A DNA stretch of 64,000 nucleotides from Myxococcales bacterium (GTDB taxonomy: Bacteria; Myxococcota_A; Polyangia; Polyangiales; Polyangiaceae): assembly GCA_016794345.1 (NCBI GenBank), contig JAEUKE010000076.1, positions 21,564 to 85,563 of the forward strand, read 5' to 3'. The first letter of the stretch is position 1. Each line of letters starts with the position of its first letter. Shown one piece after another: positions 37,310-48,555 of this stretch. The notes under the pieces were generated by a model, which had not been told where the DNA came from, did not search any database, and saw nothing but the letters and a program-made list of their open reading frames with translations. The position numbers and the translations under genes were made by a program.

Positions 37310-37603
37310 GTGAATCGTTACGGAATCCCCCTCAACGATTTGCCCGCACACTGCCTCGACGCGGTCGACGCCGCCGAGCGTGCGCTCGCCCGGACGCTCG
37401 TCGTCCGCGACGGTCACGCGCTCGCCGCGATCGTGCCGATGGCCGATCTCGATCGGATCGATCCGCCCGATCCTGCGGCCAATGGAACGGACCCGCTGCT
37501 CGCCATCTGCGGCACGTGCCGCCACGACCCCTTCGTGGACTCGCTGTCCGCAGACCTGGGCAGCACGTCGCTCTGGCACCGCCCCCCTCGAATCCCCGGC
37601 TGA
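37310..37603 (+). CDS. Phd/YefM-like antitoxin candidate
   Basis: 97 residues from GTG 37310. The pattern LVVRDGHALAAIVPMADLDRID resembles the end of the Phd/YefM DNA-binding fold (VxxxGxPxAxLVPLxDxxxL). The C-terminal half is unusual and carries a CGTCRHD motif. It ends 3 bp before a PIN-domain gene, the classic antitoxin-toxin order, so it should bind and neutralise that protein and autoregulate the pair. TAGCTT at 37288-37293 lies 16 nt before the start. The call rests mainly on gene order and one motif. Confidence 0.65.
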   Translation: MNRYGIPLNDLPAHCLDAVDAAERALARTLVVRDGHALAAIVPMADLDRIDPPDPAANGTDPLLAICGTCRHDPFVDSLSADLGSTSLWHRPPRIPG

Positions 37604-37606
37604 CGC

Positions 37607-37999
37607 GTGCCTTATCTCCTCGACACCTCCACGCTGGCCGAGGCTCTCCGGAGCGCGCCCTCGCGGGCGTTCGTCCGGCGGCTCGCCTCCATCCCGAGCC
37701 GCGAGCGATGGACGAGCGTCATCACCGTGAGCCAGCTCCTCGTGGCCGCCCGGCGCACCCAGCAGCCGCGGGTCATGCAGGACGTCGTGAGCCTCGTCGC
37801 GGCCGTCCGGGTCGCCTCCTTCGACATGAACGCCGCACAGTCGTTCGCGAAGCTCCGCGCGACCGTCGCGCCCGAGATGGACGCGGACGACCTGATGATC
37901 GCCGCCATCGCCGTGTCGGGGAACTACGTCCTCGCGACGAAGCGCGTCCACGAGTTCTCCGTCTTCCCCCACCTTCGGGTGGAGGACTGGACGATCTGA
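37607..37999 (+). CDS. VapC-like PIN-domain toxin, altered active site
   Basis: 130 residues, standard PIN length; start GTG 37607. The PIN RNase fold is clear: YLLDTSTLAEAL (Asp6), MDADDLMIAAIAVSGNYVLATKRVHEF, and the terminal LRVEDW. Two of the four usual acidic positions differ: the Glu of the second motif reads Gln43 (VSQLLVAAR) and the last Asp reads Glu116 (RVHEF). Activity may therefore be weakened or shifted. Expected role is toxin of a type-II pair with the gene just upstream (3 bp gap). Confidence 0.83.
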   Translation: MPYLLDTSTLAEALRSAPSRAFVRRLASIPSRERWTSVITVSQLLVAARRTQQPRVMQDVVSLVAAVRVASFDMNAAQSFAKLRATVAPEMDADDLMIAAIAVSGNYVLATKRVHEFSVFPHLRVEDWTI

Positions 38000-38124
38000 T
38001 CGGCTGACCACTGCCTCGCGGGAGGGGCTGGGGGGATGAAACTACGGCCGTCTGCTCCCAGAACTTGGGGCGGCGTCGGTCGTGGCGCCGCGAAAGCCTT
38101 CCGGCTTGCGACAAGGCGTGCTAG

Positions 38125-38645
38125 GTGGCCGCTCGCACAGCGGTGACTCCCCCCGACCTGGCCTCCAACCCTATGGCCAACGCAAAGAATTTGCTGGTTT
38201 TGTCCGGCGCGGACGTGAACGTCGACTTCGACCTCTCGTTCGTGGCCCAGATCGCGCTCTTCGGGCTCTTCATCGTCATTCTGAAGCCCATCCTCTTCGA
38301 TCCGCTGCTGAAGCTGTTCGAGGAGCGGGAGAAGCTGACCGACGGCGCCCGCGCCCAGGCTCGCGCGATGGATGAGCGCGCCGGTGAGCTCCTGACCAAG
38401 TTCGAGGGCGAGCTCGAGAAGGTTCGCCACGAAGCGGCCCGCGATCGCGAGCAGCTCCGCGCCGAGACCGCTCGCCTCGAAGCCCAGATGATGGAGCAGG
38501 CGAAAGCCGACGCCTCGAAGATCCTGGCCGAAGGTCGCGAGAAGATCGCGGCCGAGGTCGGCGCGCTCCGGCGCGAGCTCGAAGCGAGCCGCCCCGCGCT
38601 CGCGCAGCAGATCGCCTCGAAGGTGCTCGGACGCGAGGTGGTCTC

Positions 38646-38649
<4 letters not shown>
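38125..38649 (+). CDS. ATP synthase F0 subunit b'
   Basis: 174 residues from GTG 38125, or 158 from ATG 38173 (MANAKNLLVLSG). The shorter form is closer to the family, but a weak AAGG lies 8 nt before 38125, so the start is open. One membrane helix (FVAQIALFGLFIVILKPILF) then a long Ala/Glu/Arg coiled coil ending ASKVLGREVVS. It forms the peripheral stalk with the longer b subunit that overlaps it by GTGA. First gene of the b'-b-delta-alpha-gamma run; a and c subunit genes are absent from the window. Confidence 0.92.
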
Positions 38650-41991
<3,342 letters not shown>

Positions 41992-41994
41992 CCC

Positions 41995-42906
41995 GTGGCC
42001 TCTCTCAAGGCGATCCGTAAACGCATCTCGACCGTCAAGTCGACGCAGAAGATCACGCGCGCGATGAAGATGGTCGCTGGCGCGCGGCTCAACCGCGCCC
42101 AGCAACGCATCACCGAGATGCGCCCGTACGCCCTCAAGACGCAGGAGATGCTCAGCGAGATCACCTCGCGCGTGCAGGCTGCGGTGCAAGAGGGCGCGGA
42201 GCAGGCGGAGGGCGTCGACCCGACCGAGCTGCTCCACCCGCTGCTCGCGCTCCGCCAGGAGAAGCGCGTGCTCCTCGTGGTGCTCACGAGCGACCGCGGC
42301 CTCTGCGGCGCGTTCAACTCCAACATCAACCGCGCGGCCGAGCGCGAGTACAAACAGCGCGTCGGCGAGGGGCAAGAAGTCCGCGTCGCGGTCATCGGCC
42401 GAAAGGGCCGCGACTACCTGCAGCGCCGCGACGTCCCGGTCGACTACATGCCGGGCGTCTGGGACAAGCTCGGCTACGAGACCTCCAAACACGTCGGCGA
42501 GAAGATCCTCACGCCGTTCCTCGAGAACGAGGTCGACGCGATCTACCTCGTCTACAACGAGTTCAAGAGCGCGATGAGCCAGCGCGTCACGACCGAGCGC
42601 CTCCTCCCGGTGCCGCCGGTCGCCGACTCGGACGGCCTCGACAGCGGCGAGTTCCTCTTCGAGCCGAGCCGCACCGCGCTGCTCGAGCATCTCGCGCCGC
42701 TCTACGTCGACATCTCCATCCTCCGCGCGCTCTACGAGTCGCAGGCCAGCGAGCTCGGCGCCCGCATGACCGCGATGGACTCGGCGACGAAGAACGCGAC
42801 CGAGATGATCGACAAGCTCACGCTCGAGTACAACAAGGCACGCCAGGCCGCGATCACCAAGGAGCTCATGGAGATCATCGGCGGCAGCGAAGCCATCAAG
42901 GACTGA
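41995..42906 (+). CDS. atpG: ATP synthase F1 subunit gamma
   Basis: 303 residues from GTG 41995, 3 bp after atpA. N-terminal helix ASLKAIRKRISTVKSTQKIT and MKMVAGARLNRAQQ; conserved LLVVLTSDRGLCGAFNSN; C-terminal helix RMTAMDSATKNATEMIDKL and NKARQAAITKELMEIIGG. This is the rotor shaft. Last gene of the run, followed by a strong GC hairpin, so the transcript probably ends here. Confidence 0.97.
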   Translation: MASLKAIRKRISTVKSTQKITRAMKMVAGARLNRAQQRITEMRPYALKTQEMLSEITSRVQAAVQEGAEQAEGVDPTELLHPLLALRQEKRVLLVVLTSDRGLCGAFNSNINRAAEREYKQRVGEGQEVRVAVIGRKGRDYLQRRDVPVDYMPGVWDKLGYETSKHVGEKILTPFLENEVDAIYLVYNEFKSAMSQRVTTERLLPVPPVADSDGLDSGEFLFEPSRTALLEHLAPLYVDISILRALYESQASELGARMTAMDSATKNATEMIDKLTLEYNKARQAAITKELMEIIGGSEAIKD

Positions 42907-42970
42907 CCTCGAGCCGGCTGGTGACGTGACTCCAGCCTGCATCGGTATGGCTGCTCTTTCACCCCCCCAA

Positions 42971-42993
42971 CCCCCCTCACGAAGTGAGGGGGG
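42971..42993. terminator. strong hairpin after atpG (REP-like, copy 2)
   Basis: CCCCCCTCAC-GAA-GTGAGGGGGG, a perfect 10-bp stem, 65 bp past the atpG stop. Preceded by TTTCACCCCCCCAA, the same flank (inverted) as the copy at 58231. No T-run, but stable enough to stop or protect the transcript. Confidence 0.65.
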
Positions 42994-43008
42994 AGCGCGC
43001 GTCACCTC

Positions 43009-43064
43009 GCTCCTCGCCATCTCCCGCTCGCTCCTCGCCATCGCCCCCCTTGCTCCTCGCCATC
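43009..43064. repeat. three tandem copies of GCTCCTCGCCATC
   Basis: Copies at 43009-43021, 43030-43042 and 43052-43064, period 21-22 bp, between two hairpins in the 252-bp atpG-yciO gap. Function unknown; spacers of 8-9 bp rule out CRISPR. Confidence 0.7.
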
Positions 43065-43065
43065 T

Positions 43066-43101
43066 CCCCCCTCGCCGAAGGTGAGGGGGGCCGGGGGTGA
43101 A
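43066..43101. repeat. REP-like hairpin, copy 3
   Basis: CCCCCCTCGCC-GAA-GGTGAGGGGGG (43066-43090; one G-T pair) followed by CCGGGGGTGAA. Same family as copies 1, 2 and 4; ends 57 bp before yciO. Confidence 0.6.
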
Positions 43102-43158
43102 TCCACAAGGACCGCGTCATGGAGTCGCGGAACGGCGCCAGTTCTTTAGCTCTTCGTC

Positions 43159-43764
43159 ATGCTTCTCGAAATCAACCCTCGGCATCCCGAGCCGAGAAAG
43201 ATCGGTCAGGCGCTCGCCGTGCTCGAGCGCGGTGGCCTCATCGCGTACCCGACGGACACCGTCTACGGGCTCGGCTGCGATTTGATGAACAAACAGGCCA
43301 TCGAGCGCCTGTACGTCGTCAAGAACATGCAGAAGAACAAGAGCCTCGCGTTCATCTGCCACGACCTGTCGGACATCGCGAAGTACGCGGTGGTCGACAA
43401 CTGGGCCTACCGCATCCTGAAGCACAACCTGCCGGGGCCCTACACGTTCATCCTGCCGGCCACGCGTGAGGTCCCCAAGATGGTCCTCTCCAAGCAGAAG
43501 ACCGTCGGCATCCGCGTGCCCGACCATCCGGTCGTCACCACGCTCGCGCGCGAGCTCGGCCGGCCGATCATCAGCAGCACCGCCGCCCCTCCCGGGGAGG
43601 ACGCCATGATCGATCCGTCGGAGATCGACGACCGCTTCAAGCTCGATCTCGTGCTCGACGGCGGCGTCTGCGGCATGACGCCGACGACCGTCGTCGATCT
43701 GTCCGAGGGGCAGGTGCAGATCGTCCGCGAGGGCGCGGGGCCGATCGACGATCTCGTGGCCTGA
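43159..43764 (+). CDS. yciO: YciO/YrdC/Sua5-family protein
   Basis: 201 residues, a single YrdC domain of the YciO type without the extra Sua5 C-terminal domain. Seen: GGLIAYPTDTVYGLGCDL, KNKSLAFICHDLSDIA, LPGPYTFILPAT, VGIRVPDHPV and IISSTAA. Sua5/YrdC members make threonylcarbamoyl-AMP for tRNA t6A37; YciO paralogues are less certain in function. Cytoplasmic. Monocistronic by position, since the preceding gap carries two hairpins. Confidence 0.9.
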   Translation: MLLEINPRHPEPRKIGQALAVLERGGLIAYPTDTVYGLGCDLMNKQAIERLYVVKNMQKNKSLAFICHDLSDIAKYAVVDNWAYRILKHNLPGPYTFILPATREVPKMVLSKQKTVGIRVPDHPVVTTLARELGRPIISSTAAPPGEDAMIDPSEIDDRFKLDLVLDGGVCGMTPTTVVDLSEGQVQIVREGAGPIDDLVA

Positions 43765-43816
43765 TCGAGATTCGGCAGGCGGGCGCTGCGTCGTTCCGGC
43801 GCCATCCATCGCGGTG

Positions 43817-43822
43817 TAGGGT
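43817..43822 (+). promoter_or_regulatory. candidate -10 hexamer TAGGGT
   Basis: 6 nt before ATG 43829; leaderless arrangement. Confidence 0.5.
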
Positions 43823-43828
43823 GGCGTG

Positions 43829-44470
43829 ATGAAGAGCAACATTGCGATGGCGGCCGTCGTCCTCCTCGCCTGCGGTGGAAACACGCCACTCGAGCCGAAG
43901 ACGACAACGGCCCGCGACGACCACGAGCAGCGCCGCGACCCGCCCGACGCGAGCACGGCTTCCGTCGCGAGCGCAGCTCCTTCGGCGCCAGCGCCGGAGG
44001 CCGCCACACCCACGTTCAAGAGCCCTGCCGTGTTCACCGGCACGCTGGCTGGCAAGCCGTTCTCTGCGCGAAGCGCTTGCGTCAAAGGCACGGGCACCGA
44101 GGGCATCGCGCTGGTCGAGATCTTCGACGCGGACGCCGACCTCGACGCCTGCCAGCTCCCGCTCGTCGTCGGCGCGCGTTCGTTCGCGTTCCGGATTCCG
44201 TGGAAGACGGACGCGACCCGCGACTTCACGACGTGCAAACACGACCCCCAGCGCGGCGCCGAGTGCGAGGTCCACGAATGGCTCGGGACGCAGCCCAAGC
44301 CGCGCCTGCAGAGGTGGGTGAACCGTGACATCCACCCGAAGGGCAGCGCCAGGGTCGTGAAAGCCGTGAACGGAAAAGGCAAGACGGCGCGCGTGTCGAT
44401 CACGATCGAAGAGGGCAGCGAGAAGCTCTCCGGTGAGATCGACGTCTACTCGACGTCGGACTTCTACTGA
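43829..44470 (+). CDS. hypothetical lipoprotein
   Basis: 213 residues; signal peptide MKSNIAMAAVVLLAC with Cys at about 15, then a charged and Ala/Pro/Ser-rich linker to about 70. The globular part is beta-rich with two Cys pairs (SACVKGTG and DACQLP; TTCKHDPQRGAECEVHEW) and ends KLSGEIDVYSTSDFY. No family recognised. A GTG directly before the ATG (43826) could also start it. Confidence 0.78.
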   Translation: MKSNIAMAAVVLLACGGNTPLEPKTTTARDDHEQRRDPPDASTASVASAAPSAPAPEAATPTFKSPAVFTGTLAGKPFSARSACVKGTGTEGIALVEIFDADADLDACQLPLVVGARSFAFRIPWKTDATRDFTTCKHDPQRGAECEVHEWLGTQPKPRLQRWVNRDIHPKGSARVVKAVNGKGKTARVSITIEEGSEKLSGEIDVYSTSDFY

Positions 44471-44517
44471 CGCGCTCGAGTCGTGCCCGCGCGGTACGGC
44501 GCCCTATCAGCCAGCGC

Positions 44518-45054
44518 TCAACCCTGCCGGCGCGCACGCAGGTGGTCGAGCGCCTGCGTCGACATGGCCACGACGGCCAGGTTGAAGTCGAACGCGAAGC
44601 CATACCCCGTCCCGCCCGCGTGACTCTCGAGCGCGTCGACGACCTTGCCACTTTGGTCGCGCACCTCGAGCCGCCAGAAGAACTGCCCGTCGGTGTAGCT
44701 CAGCATCTTGTAAGCGAGCGAATATCGCGAGCCTTGGCCGCCGCCGAACGTCTCGTCGTCGTCCTTTTCGACCTCGAAGCGCTCGGCGAGCTTCTTGTTG
44801 ATGGCGACTTTGTCCTGCTCGAAGCTCGCCCGCTGCTCCGGCGTGCGTGTCTCGAGCCACGCCGCCTCGGCTTGACCGTCGTACGTGAAGCCCTCCCACG
44901 ACACCGGCGCGAGCCCGTAGGCCTTCACGCCCACGAGCGGGTTGGGCTGAGCCATCGTGACGATCTTCACCTCGCCGACGGAGGGGAAACACCCAGCGAG
45001 CACGAATCCAAGAGCGAAGACGGCGAGGGTGGCGGATCGGCGTACGAGGTTCAT
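44518..45054 (-). CDS. hypothetical lipoprotein
   Basis: 178 residues from ATG 45054: MNLVRRSATLAVFALGFVL then lipobox AGC (Cys22). GGAGG lies 10 nt before this ATG and clearly decides it over the ATG at 45108. The mature part is alpha/beta with a middle helix rich in Glu/Lys (EQDKVAINKKLAERFEVEKDDD) and a GYGFAFDFNLAVVAMSTQALDHL end. No known family. Divergent from the LuxR-type regulator across a 204-bp gap with an operator-like palindrome. Confidence 0.78.
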   Translation of the reverse strand: MNLVRRSATLAVFALGFVLAGCFPSVGEVKIVTMAQPNPLVGVKAYGLAPVSWEGFTYDGQAEAAWLETRTPEQRASFEQDKVAINKKLAERFEVEKDDDETFGGGQGSRYSLAYKMLSYTDGQFFWRLEVRDQSGKVVDALESHAGGTGYGFAFDFNLAVVAMSTQALDHLRARRQG

Positions 45055-45159
45055 TCTGAGGTGCCTCCGTTGGCGGACTGCGGTTCGGTTCGGGGGCCAT
45101 GTCGCCACGCCTCGCCCGCGCGTCCATGGTCAATTCTGGCGAAGGAGGGCTTCGGACTG

Positions 45160-45212
45160 GTTGCTGGAGCAACGACAGACAGCGGCGAACGGGCCCCCGG
45201 TTCTGGAGCAAC
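45160..45212. promoter_or_regulatory. operator-like palindrome GTTGCT-GG-AGCAAC with second partial copy
   Basis: Perfect 6-bp arms at 45160-45173; a one-base-shorter copy GTTCTGGAGCAAC lies at 45200-45212, about four helical turns away. Located between the lipoprotein at 44518 and the LuxR-type regulator at 45259, upstream of its TAGCCT hexamer. Candidate binding site for that regulator. Confidence 0.45.
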
Positions 45213-45243
45213 AAATGACTACGGCTGGTAGACGCAGCGAGGC

Positions 45244-45249
45244 TAGCCT
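45244..45249 (+). promoter_or_regulatory. candidate -10 hexamer TAGCCT
   Basis: 9 nt before ATG 45259. The decayed copy of this gene at 49014-49301 retains a related hexamer (TACTCT) before its own start. Confidence 0.45.
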
Positions 45250-45258
45250 CGGTCGCAA

Positions 45259-46461
45259 ATGGCGACGCGGCTGATCGCGCGGCCCGAGGCTGCCTTCCGG
45301 GTCGTGGAGGCCGCCCACAACGGGCAAGGGGATGACCGTGCTTGGGTCGAGCAGATCGCGAAGGCTGCGGCGCCGCTCTTCACCGCCAACGCCCTCAACC
45401 TAGGGCTCGTGCGACGGCGTGCGCATCATTACGACGTTCTCGCGGTCGCCTCGCCCTCTCCGGAGCTCGAGCGGTACATGACCTCGGTGACCCCAATGCT
45501 GCCGGGGCCCGCGCTCGATCCGCTCTGTCGCTGCCCACAACCCGTGAGCCACATCAGGGCGGCGCTCGGTGAGAGCTTGCACCCCGCGCTGCTCCGGTTC
45601 GTCGCCGATCAAGGCGCAGCGGATACCCTCGGACTCGTCGCGATCGCGGACGACTACTCGCTCTCCATTGGCGCACCGTACGCCGATCCGATCGTCATCG
45701 ATGCACGGGAGCGTCGGGTGCTCACGCAGGTCGCCTTGCACATGGAGGCCGGCCTTCGCGTGCGCGTTCAACCGACCGAGGTGGTTGCGGTGCTCGGTAC
45801 GAACGGCCGGCTCCATCACGCCCAAGGCGCATCGACAAAAGCAGAGAGCCGCGCTCGGCTGTCCGCGCACGTCAAACAGGTGGAGCGCTGCCGGGCGAGC
45901 CGGACCGGTCGTGACGAGCAGGCGCTCGACGCGTGGAGCGCGCTCGTCGCAGGGGAATGGGGGCTCGTCGAGCGAGAAGAGCGCGGCGTGGGTCGCCACT
46001 ACGCCGTGATCGAGACGAACCGAGCCTCGCGGCTGCGCGCGCTGACCTCGCTCGAGACGCACGCGACCGAGCTGAGCGCTCGTGGGTTGACCGGCAAGAT
46101 GATCGCCTATGCCCTCGGCATCACCCCCTCGAGCGTGTCGAAGGCGCTCGCGGGCGCCGCGCTCAAGCTCGGCGTCGGCACGCGGACGCGGCTCGTGCAG
46201 CTCGTCGCGCGCTTGCTCGCCGTCGGCCCCTCTCCCGAGCAAGACCCCAGGCTGACCGCGGCGGAGCGAGACGTGCTCGCGTTGGTTCGGCTGGGCTGGA
46301 CCAACAAGGCCATCGCAGCGGCGCGCGGACGGTCCGAACGAACGATCGCAAACCAGGTCGCGGCGCTGCTGAGAAAAATGGAGCAACCCTCGCGTCGCGC
46401 ATTGGCGGCTTCGGTCCTCGACCGTGGCGTGGGAGACGAGCGCTTCTCGCTGACCGCCTGA
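45259..46461 (+). CDS. LuxR-type transcriptional regulator, two HTH segments
   Basis: 400 residues. The N-terminal 200 residues form a sensor-like domain with no recognised family. Then come two LuxR-like helix-turn-helix segments: ELSARGLTGKMIAYALGITP with SVSKALAGAALKLGV (about 273-320), and LTAAERDVLALVRLGWTNKA with RSERTIANQVAALLRKM (about 332-380). The second is the better match to GerE/LuxR. A partial, broken copy of its N-terminal 95 residues lies on the opposite strand at 49014-49301. It is followed 20 bp later by a membrane kinase gene, which suggests a signalling unit. Confidence 0.85.
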   Translation: MATRLIARPEAAFRVVEAAHNGQGDDRAWVEQIAKAAAPLFTANALNLGLVRRRAHHYDVLAVASPSPELERYMTSVTPMLPGPALDPLCRCPQPVSHIRAALGESLHPALLRFVADQGAADTLGLVAIADDYSLSIGAPYADPIVIDARERRVLTQVALHMEAGLRVRVQPTEVVAVLGTNGRLHHAQGASTKAESRARLSAHVKQVERCRASRTGRDEQALDAWSALVAGEWGLVEREERGVGRHYAVIETNRASRLRALTSLETHATELSARGLTGKMIAYALGITPSSVSKALAGAALKLGVGTRTRLVQLVARLLAVGPSPEQDPRLTAAERDVLALVRLGWTNKAIAAARGRSERTIANQVAALLRKMEQPSRRALAASVLDRGVGDERFSLTA

Positions 46462-46489
46462 CGAATCATGATCCCCGAATCATGATCCC
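46462..46489 (+). repeat. 14-bp tandem duplication at the kinase start codon
   Basis: CGAATCATGATCCC twice (46462-46475, 46476-46489), each with the palindrome ATCATGAT. The first ATG (46468) opens a five-codon ORF, MIPES, whose TGA (46483-46485) overlaps the real start at 46482 (ATGA). Confidence 0.75.
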
Positions 46490-48443
46490 GTCGCTGGTCG
46501 CAGCTGCCGCGCAGTGCCTCCTGGCGGCGTACAACGGCTTGTCGCTTCTCCGCGCGGGACGCGACGCGGGGGTGCGCGCCGTCGGGCGCCTCTTCGTTTG
46601 GTTCGCCAGCTACTCGGCTTGCATCGGTCTGGGCTACGCGCTCGCCGCCGACCGGCCCGATCTGGCGAACCCGCTCTTCTCGCTCTGCCTCTTCGCCGCG
46701 GTCGCCTCCTCCCTGGAGTACACGGAGGTCCTACGGCTCCGCGCTCGGCCCGACCTGCCCAAGCCCTACTTCCTGCTCGTACCGGGTGCGCTCCTCCTCG
46801 CCACCGCGGGGCCCTGGGCAAGTGAAGCCTGGACGCGAGCGGGCTACGGGATCCTGTCGAGCACCTGCCTTCTCCTGTTGCTCGCCAACCTCGGCCTCTC
46901 CACCTGGCTCGGGCGGAAGGCCCAGCACCGGACGCTGCGACCGTACCGCGACGCGATGCTGTGGCCCGTCGCTCCGCTCATCGCCGACATCGCCCAGACG
47001 ATCGGTGTGCCGTTTCCCGGCTACCGGCTCTTGCGCGACCTCGCGACCCTGGCGTTCCTCTACGCCATGCTGGGCGCGGTCACCCGCGACCCGGTCGAGC
47101 CCATCAGCCTCCGCGTACGCGTGCTCTCGGGGACGCTCACGCTGACGTTGGGCACGGTGGTCGTCGCGGCCGAGCTCGCGGCCGGGTCTCCGGAGGTCGT
47201 CGGCCGGCTCTTCGCGCTCCTCCTCGTCGTCGCCCTCGCGGTCCCGCTGCTCGTGGCGTGGCTGTTTCGTACGACGTTGGTGACGCCGATCGAGCGCCTC
47301 CTCGGCGCCGTCACGAGCGCGACCGCGGAGCGCTTCGCGCCCGTCCCGGTCACCTTCGAGGACGAGATCGGAGGACTGACCCGCTCGTTCAACCAGACGA
47401 TGGATCGGCTCCAGAGCGCGTACCGAGAGCTGGAGGCCCGATCGTCGGCGCTCTCTCAGCGCGCCCGGGAGATCGAGCAGCTCAACGGCGAGCTCCGGTG
47501 GCAGCTCCAATCCCGCACGCTCGATCTCGCCGAGGCGGTTCGCCCGTCCGATCGCGAGCCGCTGCACCTCGACCCTGGCCGTGTCCTCGGCGGACGGTAC
47601 CGCATCGAAGCTCCGCTCGGGCACGGGGCGATGGGCGCCGTCTATCGCGTCTCGCGAATACCGGACGGAGCCGAGCTCGCGCTCAAGGTCGTCCTCGACC
47701 GGGACTCTCGCCTCACCGCACGCTTCGTCCAGGAGGCACAGATCGCCGTCCAGCTCGCGCACCCCAACCTGGTGAAGGTGGTCGACGTCGGGCTCGCCAG
47801 TGGCCAGGCGTTCCTTGCCATGGAGCTCGTTCGCGGCGGCAGCATCGAGTCGCACTCCGAGCGTCGCGGCGATCCAGCGTGGGCTCTGCCGGTCCTCGCG
47901 GGGGTCGCTCGGGGGCTCGCCGCGATTCACGCCGCGGGGATCGTGCATCGCGACCTCAAGCCAGCCAACATTCTGCTCGCCGAGGACGGCGTCACGCCCA
48001 AGATATCCGACTTCGGTATCGCTCGCCCTGCAGGGATCCACGAGCGCGTCGACGGGACAGCCCCGACCGTGAACGGATCGTTCGCGAGCAGGCTCACGGC
48101 CACGGGCGCGCTGATCGGCACGCCGGCCTACATGGCGCCCGAGCTCGCGTGGTCCGATACCAAGTCGGCGACCCCGGCGGCCGACGTCTTTGCTCTCGGG
48201 CTCCTCGCGTGGGAGCTCCTCACGGGCCAAGAGGCCTTCGCGCGCGCACCGCTGATGCTCGCCACCACGGGGCCCCTCCCGGCCCCGCTCCCGCTCCCAC
48301 CCGACTTGCCGCTCGACCTCGCGACACTCCTGGAGCGCTGCGTCGCCGAGCAACCCGTGGAGCGTCCCAGCGCGATCGAGATGGCCGACGCCCTGCAACG
48401 GGCAGGGGAAGCTGCGCGGATCGGTCACGGCGCCGCCTCCTAG
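46482..48443 (+). CDS. membrane Ser/Thr protein kinase with HAMP domain
   Basis: 653 residues. About seven or eight hydrophobic helices (1-265), then a HAMP segment (about 265-315, PIERLLGAVTSATAERFAPV) and a coiled coil (to about 345). The kinase domain sits at the C-terminus, about 370-640: LGHGAMGAVYRV, ALKVV, HRDLKPANILL (HRD 489-491), DFG at 510-512, GTPAYMAPEL. All catalytic residues are present. HAMP joined to a Hanks-type kinase is much rarer than HAMP with histidine kinases. ATG 46482 is in a 14-bp tandem repeat; the ORF is open back to 45933 but that part overlaps the LuxR gene. Confidence 0.88.
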   Translation: MIPSLVAAAAQCLLAAYNGLSLLRAGRDAGVRAVGRLFVWFASYSACIGLGYALAADRPDLANPLFSLCLFAAVASSLEYTEVLRLRARPDLPKPYFLLVPGALLLATAGPWASEAWTRAGYGILSSTCLLLLLANLGLSTWLGRKAQHRTLRPYRDAMLWPVAPLIADIAQTIGVPFPGYRLLRDLATLAFLYAMLGAVTRDPVEPISLRVRVLSGTLTLTLGTVVVAAELAAGSPEVVGRLFALLLVVALAVPLLVAWLFRTTLVTPIERLLGAVTSATAERFAPVPVTFEDEIGGLTRSFNQTMDRLQSAYRELEARSSALSQRAREIEQLNGELRWQLQSRTLDLAEAVRPSDREPLHLDPGRVLGGRYRIEAPLGHGAMGAVYRVSRIPDGAELALKVVLDRDSRLTARFVQEAQIAVQLAHPNLVKVVDVGLASGQAFLAMELVRGGSIESHSERRGDPAWALPVLAGVARGLAAIHAAGIVHRDLKPANILLAEDGVTPKISDFGIARPAGIHERVDGTAPTVNGSFASRLTATGALIGTPAYMAPELAWSDTKSATPAADVFALGLLAWELLTGQEAFARAPLMLATTGPLPAPLPLPPDLPLDLATLLERCVAEQPVERPSAIEMADALQRAGEAARIGHGAAS

Positions 48444-48555
48444 GCAGCGCTGCCGCGCCGGACGAAGGGAAACAAATGACCAAAGCCGCCGGTCTCGCCG
48501 TCGGTAGTCTGGCCGCACTCGCACCGGAATGGCGAAGGGACGAACCGAGGCAACC

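Noticed and set aside
43009..43064. Possible short CRISPR array
   Set aside because: Repeats are 13 bp with 8-9 bp spacers and there are no cas genes; it is a simple tandem repeat.
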